A stretch of DNA of 64,000 bases from Catenulispora sp. GP43 (lineage in GTDB: Bacteria; Actinomycetota; Actinomycetes; Streptomycetales; Catenulisporaceae), in the NCBI RefSeq assembly GCF_041260665.1, contig NZ_JBGCCT010000010.1, forward strand, positions 276,410 to 340,409, given 5' to 3'. The notes below the pieces were generated by a model, which saw only the letters and a list, made by a program, of their open reading frames with translations, searched no databases and was not told the origin of the DNA. This document shows positions 50,682 through 59,595 of this stretch, piece by piece. A program made the translations under genes and the position numbers. Position 1 is the stretch's first letter; each line of letters opens with the position of its first letter.

Positions 50682-51659
50682 ATGGTTCGGACAACGCCGC
50701 CGCGTCCGGTCGACATTGTCGCCTTGTTCCCAGAATTGGCAGCGCATTCGAGGACGACCATTCGCCTGCATCCACGGCAAGGCGATCCGACGTTCGCGGA
50801 CAGCTCCTTCGGCGGACCGCTGCTGTGGCCGGCCGAGGAACCGTGGCCCGAGTGTGGCGAAGTACATCCTGGCGATTGGCGGCATGCCGTCTGGACCAGG
50901 GAACCGCGGCGCCGTGTGTTCAAGCGCAGATGGGAACGGGACAGTGGGCTGCCGGACTTCGAACCCGACGAGGCTGAGGCGCACGTCCTGACGCGGATCG
51001 CGGCAGGGCTGGATCCAGCCGACGGAGCGCTGCCTTTGATCCCCATCATGCAGTTGTATACGCGTGATGTCCCCGGCCTAGCCGGCCCTCCGGGGGCAGA
51101 CATGCTGCAGGTGCTGTGGTGCCCCGCCGACCACGAGCCGGACTGGATGCCCCGTATTCGACTGTTCTGGCGCCAGACCTCTGAGATCGACCAAGTCCTG
51201 GCCACGCCTCCCATCCCGACCGTGATCTACCGCGACGATTACTGGCCCGAGCCCTGTGTCCTACACCCCGAGCAAGTCACCGAGTACCCGCACCGGACCC
51301 ACCTCCCGGACAAGCTGCGGCAGCAGATCGACGACCGGGACGAATCGCTGCCGAACGACAGCGGACTGGACTATCAGAACAATCTGTCGGTCGCCCAAGG
51401 GGTGAAAGTCGGCGGCTGGGCGCCGTGGTCCTTTAGCGACCCGTCCCCGACCTACTGCCGGGTCTGTGACAGTCTCATGCAGCCATTCATCTATATCGAC
51501 AGCGGCGAATGGGATTCGAACCAGCATTGGATGCCCCTGGAGGATCGGATCGCAGGCGCTTCGAAGACGCCCTCCATCAACATCGGACGTAGCTACGGCA
51601 TGCAGATCTACAGCTGCCCGGCCTCGTTTGACCACCCTCATGCCGAAGTAATGCAGTAG
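50682..51659 (+). CDS. DUF1963/YwqG-like protein
   Basis: 325 residues from the ATG at 50682, which has GAGGGGG upstream. The pattern SSFGGPLLWPAEEPWPECGE near residue 45, LPLIPIMQLYTRDVPGL, and a late WAPWSFSDPSPTYCRVCDSL with a C-x-x-C resembles the DUF1963 (YwqG) family, proteins of unknown function sometimes linked to polymorphic-toxin immunity. The CxxC and late Cys/His residues could bind zinc. Rich in Trp and Pro. GC bias is slightly lower than its neighbours, which may mean recent arrival. Confidence 0.65.
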   Translation: MVRTTPPRPVDIVALFPELAAHSRTTIRLHPRQGDPTFADSSFGGPLLWPAEEPWPECGEVHPGDWRHAVWTREPRRRVFKRRWERDSGLPDFEPDEAEAHVLTRIAAGLDPADGALPLIPIMQLYTRDVPGLAGPPGADMLQVLWCPADHEPDWMPRIRLFWRQTSEIDQVLATPPIPTVIYRDDYWPEPCVLHPEQVTEYPHRTHLPDKLRQQIDDRDESLPNDSGLDYQNNLSVAQGVKVGGWAPWSFSDPSPTYCRVCDSLMQPFIYIDSGEWDSNQHWMPLEDRIAGASKTPSINIGRSYGMQIYSCPASFDHPHAEVMQ

Positions 51660-51827
51660 CCGACGGCGGTCCGCTGCCCCAAGATCCGACCGTGCACCTG
51701 GACGCGGCCTGCGGCCCGCAGAAAGGCCTCGCGTACCTGCGCAAGCTTCGGGCTGGCCGTCGACATGAACCAATGCCTATCCGCGCACACTCTAAAGTTG
51801 GTGTGTCGGCTAACAGGGGGTTCTGCG

Positions 51828-53063
51828 ATGGTGGGTGCTGCGGGCGCGGTACGCGTTGGTGTCGTCGGCGGGAGCATCGCCGGGTGCGCCGGGGCCCTGG
51901 CGGCGGCGCGGGCGGTGCCCGGGGCGGCGGTCGTCGTGTTCGAACGCTCGGCCGGCGAGCTGCGGGAGCGCGGGGCCGGGATCGGGATCCAGCACGAGCG
52001 GTTCGGCGAGCTCGTCGGGGCCGGGTTCCTGGACGCTTCGCTGCCGGCCACTCCCGGTCATTCGCGGGACTGGTTCACGCGCGACGGTGTCTCCGCCGAC
52101 GGCGGCGGTGCCTCGGGTCTCGGGAAGCTGATCTGGCGGCAGCCGTTCCCGTTCAACTCCTACAACTGGGGGCATCTGTACCGGTCGCTGCGCGGGCGGC
52201 TGCCGTCGCGGGTGGAGTTCCGGGGCGACGCGCGCGTGGTCTCGGCGGCCTCGGGCGATTCCGGCGCCTCGGTCACGCTGGCGGACGGCAGCGTCGAACA
52301 CTTCGACCTGCTGCTGGGCGCCGACGGCTACCGGTCGGTGGTGCGCGAGGCGATGTTCCCGGGCGTGGTCCCGGATTACGCGGGCTACCTTTGCTGGCGC
52401 GGGCTGTCGGACTTCGCCGAACTCAAAGAGCTGCCACAGGACTCGTTCTCCACGGTCGGCTTCAACCACGGCCACCTGGTCGCGTACCCGATCCCCGCCG
52501 ACGATGGCCGCGTGCACTTCAACTGGGTCCTGTACTCGGCCGTCCCGCCGGACCTGACCGGGGACCTGAGTACGGCCACGAGCATCCCGCCGGGCGCGGT
52601 CTCGGACGCGGTGCTGGACTTCATGGACAGCCTGCTGACCCGCGAACTGCCGCCGGCGTGGGCCGCGGCGATCCGCAAGACGGCGCGCGAGAACGTGTTC
52701 ATCCAGCCGATCTACGACTTCGCAGCACCCGCCTTCACCAAAGACCGCATGCTGCTCCTCGGCGACGCCGGCGCGGTCAGCCGCCCACACGCCGCCGCCG
52801 GAACCGTCAAGGCCATGCAGGACGCCGCAAGCCTGCTGGACCTGTGGCGCACCACCGACGACCTCGACGAACTCGCCACCCGCTACGACGCCGCCCGCCG
52901 CCCGGCCGGCAGCGCCGTCACCGCCCTGGCCCGCCGCATCGGCGCGGCGCAGGTGCTGGACACGCCGGACTGGGCGGCGTTCGAGGAGGCGGGGTTCGCT
53001 GCGTGGCTCGGCGCGCAGATGCAGCTGCCGGACGGGACGGAGATGGGCGGGCGGCGGTTGTGA
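51828..53063 (+). CDS. FAD-dependent monooxygenase (aromatic hydroxylase-like)
   Basis: 411 residues from the ATG at 51828, AGGGGG 7 bp upstream. FAD-binding GxGxxG variant VGVVGGSIAGCAGALAAA, then the DG motif LLLGADGYRSVVREAM and the GD motif MLLLGDAGAVSRPHAAAGT with the usual His/Pro neighbourhood. Typical of 2,6-dihydroxypyridine hydroxylase-like and salicylate hydroxylase-like enzymes that use NAD(P)H and O2. The ligand is unknown. It has no obvious operon partners; the next gene is convergent. Confidence 0.9.
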   Translation: MVGAAGAVRVGVVGGSIAGCAGALAAARAVPGAAVVVFERSAGELRERGAGIGIQHERFGELVGAGFLDASLPATPGHSRDWFTRDGVSADGGGASGLGKLIWRQPFPFNSYNWGHLYRSLRGRLPSRVEFRGDARVVSAASGDSGASVTLADGSVEHFDLLLGADGYRSVVREAMFPGVVPDYAGYLCWRGLSDFAELKELPQDSFSTVGFNHGHLVAYPIPADDGRVHFNWVLYSAVPPDLTGDLSTATSIPPGAVSDAVLDFMDSLLTRELPPAWAAAIRKTARENVFIQPIYDFAAPAFTKDRMLLLGDAGAVSRPHAAAGTVKAMQDAASLLDLWRTTDDLDELATRYDAARRPAGSAVTALARRIGAAQVLDTPDWAAFEEAGFAAWLGAQMQLPDGTEMGGRRL

Positions 53064-53182
53064 GGCCTCGCGGCTTCGCGGCCGTGAGCCAGATCAGCGG
53101 CCCGTCCTCGTCCTCGACGAACGCACCAGCTGGCAGTTCCAGCCCACCCACTGATCACCCTTGAAGAAGTCGCAAAGACTCC

Positions 53183-54121
53183 CTAAGGGCACATCACCAC
53201 CTGTCCCGCGTAAGACAAGTTCCCGCCGAACCCGAACAGCAGCACCGGCGCGCCCGCCGGGATCTCCCGCCGTTCGACCAGCTTGGCCAGGGCGATGGGG
53301 ATCGAGGCGGCGGAGGTGTTGCCGGACTCGATGATGTCCTTCGCCACCACCGCGTTCACCGCGCCGATCTTGGCCGCCAGCGGCTCGATGATGCGCAGGT
53401 TCGCCTGGTGGAAGACCACGCCGGCCAGGTCCTCGGGGCGGATGCCGGCTCGGTCGCAGACCTGGCGGGCGATGGCCGGCAGTTCGGTGGTGGTCCAGCG
53501 GAAGACGGTCTGGCCTTCCTGGGAGAAGCGGTTGGGGGTGCCCTCGATCACCACCGCGCGGCTGCGTTCGGGGACCGAGCCCCACAGGACCGGGCTGATG
53601 CCGGGCTCGTCGGCGGCCACCACGACCGCGGCGCCGGCGCCGTCGCCGACCAGGACGCAGGTGCCGCGGTCGGTCCAGTCGGTGACGGCGCTCATGAAGT
53701 CCGCGCCGACGACCACGGCGGTGCGGGCCTGGCCGCAGCGGATCGCCTGGTCGGCCAGGGCCAGGGTGTGGGTGAAGCCGGAGCAGACCACGTTGACGTC
53801 GATGGTCGCCGGGCTGCGCATGCCCAGGCGGGCCGCGACGCGGGCGGCGGTGTTGGGGCTGGCCGCGCCGGCGGTGCTGGTGGCGACCAGGACCAGGTCC
53901 ACGTCGCCGACCTCGGTCCCGGCCCCGGCCAGCGCCTTGGCGGCGGCCGCGGCGGCGAACTCGTCGAGGGTCTGCCCGGGCTCGGCGATGCGGCGGGTAC
54001 GCACGCCCACCCGGGTGGTGATCCATTCGTCGCTGGTGTCGACCATCTGCGCCAGGTCGGCGTTGGTCAGGACACGGTCGGGCTGGCTGTGGCCGAGGGC
54101 GGCGATCCGGGAACCGGGCAC
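53183..54121 (-). CDS. fabH: Beta-ketoacyl-ACP synthase III (KAS III)
   Basis: 312 residues from the GTG at 54121 (AAGGAG 6 bp upstream). Catalytic triad present: C113 in VNVVCSGFTHTL, H238 in VVFHQANLRII, N268 in IIESGNTSAASIP. It condenses acetyl- or branched acyl-CoA with malonyl-ACP. The gene is not in a fatty-acid operon here (no fabD, acpP or fabF nearby), so it may be a second copy for starter-unit selection or secondary metabolism. The C-terminal GFGGNLSYAGQVV is complete. Confidence 0.92.
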   Translation of the reverse strand: MPGSRIAALGHSQPDRVLTNADLAQMVDTSDEWITTRVGVRTRRIAEPGQTLDEFAAAAAAKALAGAGTEVGDVDLVLVATSTAGAASPNTAARVAARLGMRSPATIDVNVVCSGFTHTLALADQAIRCGQARTAVVVGADFMSAVTDWTDRGTCVLVGDGAGAAVVVAADEPGISPVLWGSVPERSRAVVIEGTPNRFSQEGQTVFRWTTTELPAIARQVCDRAGIRPEDLAGVVFHQANLRIIEPLAAKIGAVNAVVAKDIIESGNTSAASIPIALAKLVERREIPAGAPVLLFGFGGNLSYAGQVVMCP

Positions 54122-54295
54122 GCGACGCTCCTTGTCTGCAATTGGCTGCCCGCGAACGGGCTGATCCCTATTGATCCTCGCGTGCTGGCATCGGCCGCCC
54201 CGGTCACGGAAGTACCAAAGCCCTTCGTGTCGGCTCTGGAGGATTCAGCTATAGGCCATACGCGGGGGCAGAGCGGAAATCGCAGACTTTGCCGG

Positions 54296-55177
54296 CTAGG
54301 CGTACTCGGGCGTCATCGCCACTGCCATCCGCAGATGCGTCCCGGCCTCGTCGGCGAGCCCCTGACGCTCCAAGGTCCGGCCGAGCATCAGCCGCGCGTA
54401 GGAGTCGGCGGGGTCGTCGACGAGCGTCGCCTCCAGCGCCTGCCGGGCGCGGCCGAGCTGTGCCGAGGCGAAGTAGGCCGAGGCCGCGACCCCCATTAGA
54501 TTGCCGCGCGTAGCGCGTCCATAACGGGCGGCGGTGGGAGACGGGTGGGCGTTTGGGTCCTGAGCGTGCTCGGCGAGCAACGGTTCCAACAGCACCAGGG
54601 CGCCGAGCGGGTCGGACAGCGCGATCAGCTCCTCGGCCCAGCGCAGGCGCTCGACCTCCTCCGGGAGCCTGCGCACGGCGCCGGCCTCGCCGGCCTCGTC
54701 GGCAGCTGTCAGGAACTCGCCGATCGTCGCCGGCGACATCGCGAACTCCAGCAGCCGGTCGCCGACAGCCAGGGTCGGCGAGATCGTGATGCCGCGCGCC
54801 TTGCCGATCAGGAGCAGCTCGCGCAGGCGGGTGTGCCCGGCGGTCTCGGAGGACAGCAGGTCGGCGCCGTCCTCGAACCCGGCGCGCGCGGCCACGGCGG
54901 CCAGCTCCGCGCGGTCGCGGACGTCGTGCGACGCCAGCAGTTCGGCGGCCACCCGGCCCTGCAGCTCGACGCCGCCGTGCTCCTCGGCGAGCAGCAGCAG
55001 GCGCAGGGCGTCGCGCGGGGCCTCGGGATCGGCGGGGTCGGTCAGCAGCGGGCGCCAGACGACCTCGGCGGCGGTGGCGTCGATGCCGGCGTCGGCCGTG
55101 GCCAGTGCCGTACGCAGCCGCTCGGCCGCGACATAGGTCCACGGGTTGGCGATGTCGGCCCACATCTCGATTCGCAT
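54296..55177 (-). CDS. DsbA/FrnE-like thioredoxin-fold protein without active-site cysteines, fused to TPR
   Basis: 293 residues. The N-terminus MRIEMWADIANPWTYVAAER has the FrnE/2-HCCA-isomerase start in which CPWC is replaced by NPWT (N11, T14). The lower part of the fold is normal (LLLIGKARGITISPTLAVGD and the cis-Pro segment SPTLAVG). The C-terminal ~80 residues form TPR-like repeats (ASAYFASAQLGRARQALEAT, SYARLMLGRTLERQGLADEA). With both Cys lost it cannot do thiol oxidoreduction and probably acts by binding. Cytoplasmic by composition. Confidence 0.83.
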   Translation of the reverse strand: MRIEMWADIANPWTYVAAERLRTALATADAGIDATAAEVVWRPLLTDPADPEAPRDALRLLLLAEEHGGVELQGRVAAELLASHDVRDRAELAAVAARAGFEDGADLLSSETAGHTRLRELLLIGKARGITISPTLAVGDRLLEFAMSPATIGEFLTAADEAGEAGAVRRLPEEVERLRWAEELIALSDPLGALVLLEPLLAEHAQDPNAHPSPTAARYGRATRGNLMGVAASAYFASAQLGRARQALEATLVDDPADSYARLMLGRTLERQGLADEAGTHLRMAVAMTPEYA

Positions 55178-55218
55178 GACGAACTAAACACGCGAGGGAG
55201 AACGGACATTCCCGTGCC

Positions 55219-55908
55219 CTACAACTCCCCCGGCTGCGTCGCCGAGAACCGCGCCTCCACCGCCGCGTACACGTTCTGCCGCGTCGGCTCCAGATCCAGC
55301 GCCGGCAGCCCCTCGTCGGCCACGCCGCGCGCCGAGGTGGCCATCGCGTACATCGCGCGCCCCTGCGGGGCCGGGGCGCCGCCGGTCGACAGGCCGGTGT
55401 CGGCCAGCTCCAGCAGCGCGGTGAGCTGCGAGCCGAGGGCGTCGGCGTACTCCCGGGCCCGGCGGACCGCCTCGCCGACCGCCTCCGTGCGGGCTCTGCG
55501 GTAGACCTCCGAGTCGCGGCGCAGGCTCCAGAAGGGGCCGTCGATCGAGCGGCCCTCGGCGTCGGCGATCCTGGTGACCATCTCGCCCAGGACCGTGAAG
55601 TCCTTCACCACGATGCGGACGCGCACCGAGCCCTGATACGGGCCGACCTTGTCGGAGCGCTTGTTGCGCCATTCCGGGTACACCGAGAAACGGCCCGTCT
55701 CGAGCTTCTCCAGCGCCTCGCCGTATTCGCCCTTGAGCTGGTCCAGGAGGTCCTTGTTGCGCTGGGTCAGCTGCTCCAGGGCGGTGCGGCGGTCCTTGTC
55801 GCGGGCGGTGACCGTGACCGCGAACTCGCACAGTTCGGGGTCCGCTTCGAGGTTCGCCTCCCCGCGGACGCTGACGACGATGGGGGTGCCGGCGGCCTGA
55901 TCCGTCAT
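55219..55908 (-). CDS. SIMPL (DUF541) domain protein, cytoplasmic form
   Basis: 229 residues from the ATG at 55908. DUF541 pattern: VVSVRGEANLEADPELCEFA, VRVRIVVKDFTVLGEMVTRI and a late REYADALGSQLTALLELADT. Most members are secreted or periplasmic, but no signal peptide is seen here. Function unknown; the fold forms oligomers. A shift of frames upstream suggests no earlier start. Confidence 0.85.
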   Translation of the reverse strand: MTDQAAGTPIVVSVRGEANLEADPELCEFAVTVTARDKDRRTALEQLTQRNKDLLDQLKGEYGEALEKLETGRFSVYPEWRNKRSDKVGPYQGSVRVRIVVKDFTVLGEMVTRIADAEGRSIDGPFWSLRRDSEVYRRARTEAVGEAVRRAREYADALGSQLTALLELADTGLSTGGAPAPQGRAMYAMATSARGVADEGLPALDLEPTRQNVYAAVEARFSATQPGEL

Positions 55909-55982
55909 GACCGCCAGTCTGCCGCAGGGACGGGGTGGTGCGCCCGGTGAACGCCGCTGAAGGACGCTGAAGGGCGCGGCGG

Positions 55983-56264
55983 CTAGGAACGCACCAGCCG
56001 CGCGATGGCCTCGTTCGCTTCCTTGACCTTGGCGTCGGCCTCCGGCCCGCCGGTCGCCAGGGCGTCGGCCACGCAGTGCGCGACGTGCTCCTCGAGCAGT
56101 CCCAGCGCCACCGACTGCAGGGCCTTGGTGACCGCGGAGATCTGGGTGAGGATGTCTATGCAGTACTTGTCCTCGTCGACCATCCGCTGCAGGCCGCGGA
56201 CCTGGCCCTCGATGCGGCGGAGCCGCTTGTTGTAGTCGTCCTTGCGGTCTGTGTAGCCGTGCAT
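55983..56264 (-). CDS. csoR: CsoR-family copper-sensing repressor
   Basis: 93 residues, an all-helical DUF156 protein. The copper ligands Cys-x-His/Cys are at C35, H60 and C64 (CIDILTQ, LLEEHVAHC), which matches the C-H-C set of CsoR and not the FrmR/RcnR sets. The N-terminus KRLRRIEGQVRGLQRMVDED carries the conserved DNA-binding/allosteric Arg/Glu residues. Copper binding releases it from its operator, and a fitting palindrome lies 40 bp upstream (56304-56318). No copper ATPase or chaperone gene is adjacent. Confidence 0.93.
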   Translation of the reverse strand: MHGYTDRKDDYNKRLRRIEGQVRGLQRMVDEDKYCIDILTQISAVTKALQSVALGLLEEHVAHCVADALATGGPEADAKVKEANEAIARLVRS

Positions 56265-56303
56265 GGCCCGTTCCCCATTCGTCGACGTCGCGCTTGCTCA
56301 GTA

Positions 56304-56318
56304 TACCCCCGAGGGGTA
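56304..56318. promoter_or_regulatory. CsoR-type operator TACCCC-CGA-GGGGTA
   Basis: Perfect 6-bp arms around CGA. The known CsoR operator type is a GTATACCCC..GGGGTA palindrome, and the left side here also reads GTATACCCCC. It sits between csoR (minus) and the peptide deformylase gene (plus), 23 bp before the deformylase ATG. Confidence 0.75.
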
Positions 56319-56340
56319 GGTGACCCGTAAGATTAACGCC

Positions 56341-56913
56341 ATGAGCCAGACCGATTCCGGCACCGCCCGGCCCATCACGATTGTCGGCAACCCGGTGCTG
56401 CACCACCCGTGTGCCCCGGTGGAGGAGTTCGGCGAGGAGCTCGCCGCGCTCGTGGACGACATGTTCGCCTCGATGTACGCCGCCGAGGGCGTGGGCCTGG
56501 CCGCCAACCAGATCGGCGTGCCGCTGCGGGTGTTCGTCTACGACTGCGCCGACGACGACGGCGTCCAGCACGTCGGCCACATGGTGAACCCGGTGCTGGC
56601 CGAGCTGCCGGCCGACCGGCGCCAGCTGGACGACTCCGCCGAGGGCTGCCTGTCGGTGCCCGGGCCGCACCACGAGCTGGCCCGGCCGGACTACGCCCGG
56701 GTGACCGGCGTGGACCTCAAGGGCGAGCCGATCACCGTGGAGGGCACCGGCTACTTCGCCCGCTGCCTGCAGCACGAGTTCGACCACCTGGAGGGCCGGC
56801 TCTACATCGACCGGCTCGGCAAGCGCCAGCGCAAGAACGTGCTCGCGGAGATGGAGCGGATGCAGGCCGAGAAGCGGGCCGAGGCCGAGAAGGCGACCGC
56901 CCCGGCGAACTGA
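56341..56913 (+). CDS. def: Peptide deformylase
   Basis: 190 residues from the ATG at 56341. The three PDF motifs are present: [20 protein letters not shown] (C103) and QHEFDHLEG (H145, E146, H149, the Fe/Zn ligands). It removes the N-formyl group from new proteins. The C-terminal helix is charged ([20 protein letters not shown]). It is not in the usual def-fmt operon here and faces csoR; a CsoR-type palindrome overlaps the upstream region. Ends at a perfect terminator. Confidence 0.95.
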   Translation: MSQTDSGTARPITIVGNPVLHHPCAPVEEFGEELAALVDDMFASMYAAEGVGLAANQIGVPLRVFVYDCADDDGVQHVGHMVNPVLAELPADRRQLDDSAEGCLSVPGPHHELARPDYARVTGVDLKGEPITVEGTGYFARCLQHEFDHLEGRLYIDRLGKRQRKNVLAEMERMQAEKRAEAEKATAPAN

Positions 56914-56946
56914 GCCGCTACCCCGCACAGAACACCGGACAACGCC

Positions 56947-56972
56947 GAAGGGCCCGCATAAGCGGGCCCTTC
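56947..56972 (+). terminator. Rho-independent-type hairpin after def
   Basis: GAAGGGCCCGC, loop ATAA, GCGGGCCCTTC: 11 of 11 pairs, 34 bp after the def stop, followed by GTCATG with only short T runs. Confidence 0.85.
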
Positions 56973-57074
56973 GTCATGTGTGTGCCGACACCGTCGGCGA
57001 ACTAGCTACGTCAGCCGCCCGACCATGTCAGCCTCAGCCGCCCGACCGTATCTGCGCCAGCCGCCCGCCTGCGG

Positions 57075-59306
57075 TTACAGCCCGCCGGTGGTCGTCTGCG
57101 ACGGCGGCTTGGACGGCCGGCTGTGCGTCGACGGCGGCGGCTGCTGCGAACCGGTCGACGTGCCGGTCCCGGTCGGCCCACCCGACGTCGTCCCGCCGCC
57201 GGTGCTCGACGGCGTCGAGGACGGCGTGTTCGGCGGCTGGTAGGTGCTGGTCGGCGCCGGCGGCGAGGGCTGGTTGGTCTGCGACGGGCCGGTGGTCGTG
57301 CCGGTGCCGCCCTGCGTCGAGCCCGAGGTCGGGCTCACCGGGTTCATCGGCACCGCCTGGTTGTTCTGCGCCGTGAAGGTGAACGACTGCGCCGTCGTGC
57401 CGGCCACCGCCTGGTCCATGTACGCGGCCCACAGCGGCGCCGCCACGGCTCCGCCGCCGACGGTGTTCTTGCCGGCCATGCCGTTGATCGGGGTCAGCGC
57501 CCCGCCGTCGGTCTGCCCCCAGACCGCGACCGCGGTCGACAGCGTCGGGGTGTAGCCGACGAACCAGACGGAGCCCAGCTTGGTCCCGTCGCCCGGCAGG
57601 TCGGTGGTGCCGGTCTTGCCGGCCACGTCGCGGCCGTCGGCCAGCTGCGCGCCGCCGCCGGAGCCGTTGGTCACCACGTTCTGCAGGGCCTTGGTCACCT
57701 GGTCGGCCACGGCCGGGGTGAAGGCCTGCTTGGCCAGGCTCTGGTGCGCGTACACGGTCTTGCCGTCCTGCTGCACGCTGGCCACCGTGTACGGGTCCAC
57801 CTGCTGGCCGTGCGCGGCGAAGGTCCCGTAGGCCGCCGCCATCTGCTCGGGGTTGGTGGACACCACGCCCAGCGGCAGCGCCGGCAGCGACTGCTGCTGG
57901 GCCGTGACCGGGACGCCGGCGGCGCGCGCGGCGTCGGCGACCTTGCTCATCCCGATCTGCTGGCCCATCTCGATGAACACGGTGTTGATCGACTGGTTCA
58001 GGGCGTACTGCACCGAGACCGGGCCGTAGCTGGTCCCGCCCTCGTTCGGGATCACCGTGTCGGTGTTCGGGACGTGGTAGGGCGAGGTGCCGTCGAACGT
58101 GTCGTTGACCGTGCCGCCGTTCTGCAGGTAGGCGGCCAGCGCGAAGGTCTTGAACGAGGAGCCCGGGGACAGCGTGCCCTGCCAGGAGGCGTTGAAGGCC
58201 TGCTTGGAGTAGTCGTCGCCGCCGTACAGGACGCGTACCGCGCCGTCGCCGGGGACGACGGTGGCGATCGAGGTGTGCACGTTGGCGTCCACGGCGCGCT
58301 TGCTCGGGTTGAGCTGGCTGGTGATCTGCGCCTTCGCCGCCGCCGCCGCGGCGTCCTGCATCTTGGCGTCGAAGGTGGTGTAGATGGTGTAGCCGCCGGT
58401 CTCCAGCTGCTCGCGGCTCAGGCCGGTCTTCTGCTCGGCCTCGCCGATGGCCTCCTCGACCAGGTACTCGTCCTGGTTGTCGGTCTGGCTGCTGGGCCGG
58501 GGCCAGGGCGCCAGCGCCGGGAACTGCTGCGCCGCGCGCTCGGCGGGCGTCAGCTTGCCCATGGTCACCAGGCCGTCGAGCACGTAGTTCCAGCGCGCCT
58601 GGAGCTTGGCCATGATCGAGGGGTCCTTGGGCGCCAGCTCGTAGTACGACGGGGCGTTCACCAGCGCGGCCATCACCGCGCCCTCGGCCACGCTGAGCTG
58701 GTTGACGTCCTTGCTGAACCAGGCGCGGGCGCCCATCTGGATGCCAGAAGCGCCGCGGCCGAAGTACACGGTGTTCAGGTAGCCCTGCAGGATCTCGGAC
58801 TTGGGCTGCTTCTCGGAGATCTTCAGGGCGATGACGGCTTCCTTGACCTTGCGGGACAGGGTGCGCTCGTCGGTGAGGTAGGCGTTCTTCACGTACTGCT
58901 GGGTGATCGTGGAGCCACCCTGCGTGGAGCCGCCGCCGAGGTCGTTGATCAGGGCGCGGGCCGTGCCGGTGACGGAGATGGCGCCGTCGGACCAGAAGTT
59001 GCGGTCCTCAGCGGACAGGAAGGAGTCCTGCACCGGGGCCGGGACCTGCGTCAGCGGCACGTCCTGGCGGATCTCCGGGCCGCGGCGGCCGAGCACCACG
59101 CCCTTGTCGTCGACCACGGTCAGGTGCTGCTGGGTCACCGACTCGTTCATCGGCGGGATCTTGACGGACGCGTACACCGCCCAGGCCCCGCCGGTCATCA
59201 GCAGGACGAACGCGATCAGCGTGCTGGCGACCAGCCGCCAGGACGGCAGCCAGTGCCGCAGTCCGGACTTCCCGCGACGCGGGTAGTCGATCACACGCAG
59301 GGCCAT
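57075..59306 (-). CDS. Bifunctional penicillin-binding protein (transglycosylase GT51 / transpeptidase)
   Basis: 743 residues. Short cytoplasmic part, membrane anchor (about 25-47), GT51 domain (about 70-245) with catalytic EDRNFW and GGSTITQQYVKNAYL, then the transpeptidase (about 350-610): SxxK in LSPGSSFKTF (near 382), SxN in NQSINTVF, KTG in AGKTGTTDLPG (near 562). The last ~90 residues are a Pro/Thr/Ser/Gly-rich tail typical of actinobacterial PBPs. It makes and crosslinks peptidoglycan at the outer face of the membrane. AAGGAG precedes the ATG. Lone gene, convergent with def's terminator region. Confidence 0.95.
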   Translation of the reverse strand: MALRVIDYPRRGKSGLRHWLPSWRLVASTLIAFVLLMTGGAWAVYASVKIPPMNESVTQQHLTVVDDKGVVLGRRGPEIRQDVPLTQVPAPVQDSFLSAEDRNFWSDGAISVTGTARALINDLGGGSTQGGSTITQQYVKNAYLTDERTLSRKVKEAVIALKISEKQPKSEILQGYLNTVYFGRGASGIQMGARAWFSKDVNQLSVAEGAVMAALVNAPSYYELAPKDPSIMAKLQARWNYVLDGLVTMGKLTPAERAAQQFPALAPWPRPSSQTDNQDEYLVEEAIGEAEQKTGLSREQLETGGYTIYTTFDAKMQDAAAAAAKAQITSQLNPSKRAVDANVHTSIATVVPGDGAVRVLYGGDDYSKQAFNASWQGTLSPGSSFKTFALAAYLQNGGTVNDTFDGTSPYHVPNTDTVIPNEGGTSYGPVSVQYALNQSINTVFIEMGQQIGMSKVADAARAAGVPVTAQQQSLPALPLGVVSTNPEQMAAAYGTFAAHGQQVDPYTVASVQQDGKTVYAHQSLAKQAFTPAVADQVTKALQNVVTNGSGGGAQLADGRDVAGKTGTTDLPGDGTKLGSVWFVGYTPTLSTAVAVWGQTDGGALTPINGMAGKNTVGGGAVAAPLWAAYMDQAVAGTTAQSFTFTAQNNQAVPMNPVSPTSGSTQGGTGTTTGPSQTNQPSPPAPTSTYQPPNTPSSTPSSTGGGTTSGGPTGTGTSTGSQQPPPSTHSRPSKPPSQTTTGGL

Positions 59307-59480
59307 CGGGAACGGCTCCTTCTCCGGGCCGCCGCCGATGCGGCAGCGGCCTTGCAGTCATTGTCTTCGGGCGTCAACACATCAGACCATCGCGATCTGA
59401 AAAAAATCGGAACATCCGGAGAAACCGGTCGTGATCCACCTCTCATCACGGTGCGCGCCCCTCCGCGGACTCAACACCTA

Positions 59481-59499
59481 GTTGCGAACTCTTCGCAAC
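59481..59499. promoter_or_regulatory. Nur-type nickel box GTTGCGAA-CTC-TTCGCAAC
   Basis: Perfect 8-bp palindrome about 100 bp before the nickel/cobalt permease. Read as TTGCGA-N5-TCGCAA it agrees with the Nur (Fur-family nickel repressor) box of Streptomyces, tTGCaa-N5-ttGCAA. An AATAAT -10-like sequence (59505-59510) follows at once, so binding would block the promoter. Confidence 0.7.
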
Positions 59500-59595
59500 T
59501 GCAAAATAATCGCGTCTGGGGCGGGCGAGTGTCCTCCCCCGCCGCCGGGCCCGGCGGCGGACTCGATCCGATGAGCTCAGGGGGCGTCCAGCGCC

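Noticed and set aside
54122..54295. Possible plus-strand coding in the gap between KAS III and the DsbA-like gene
   Set aside because: The frame is open only because of a long shadow ORF; no start with ribosome site and no recognisable domain.
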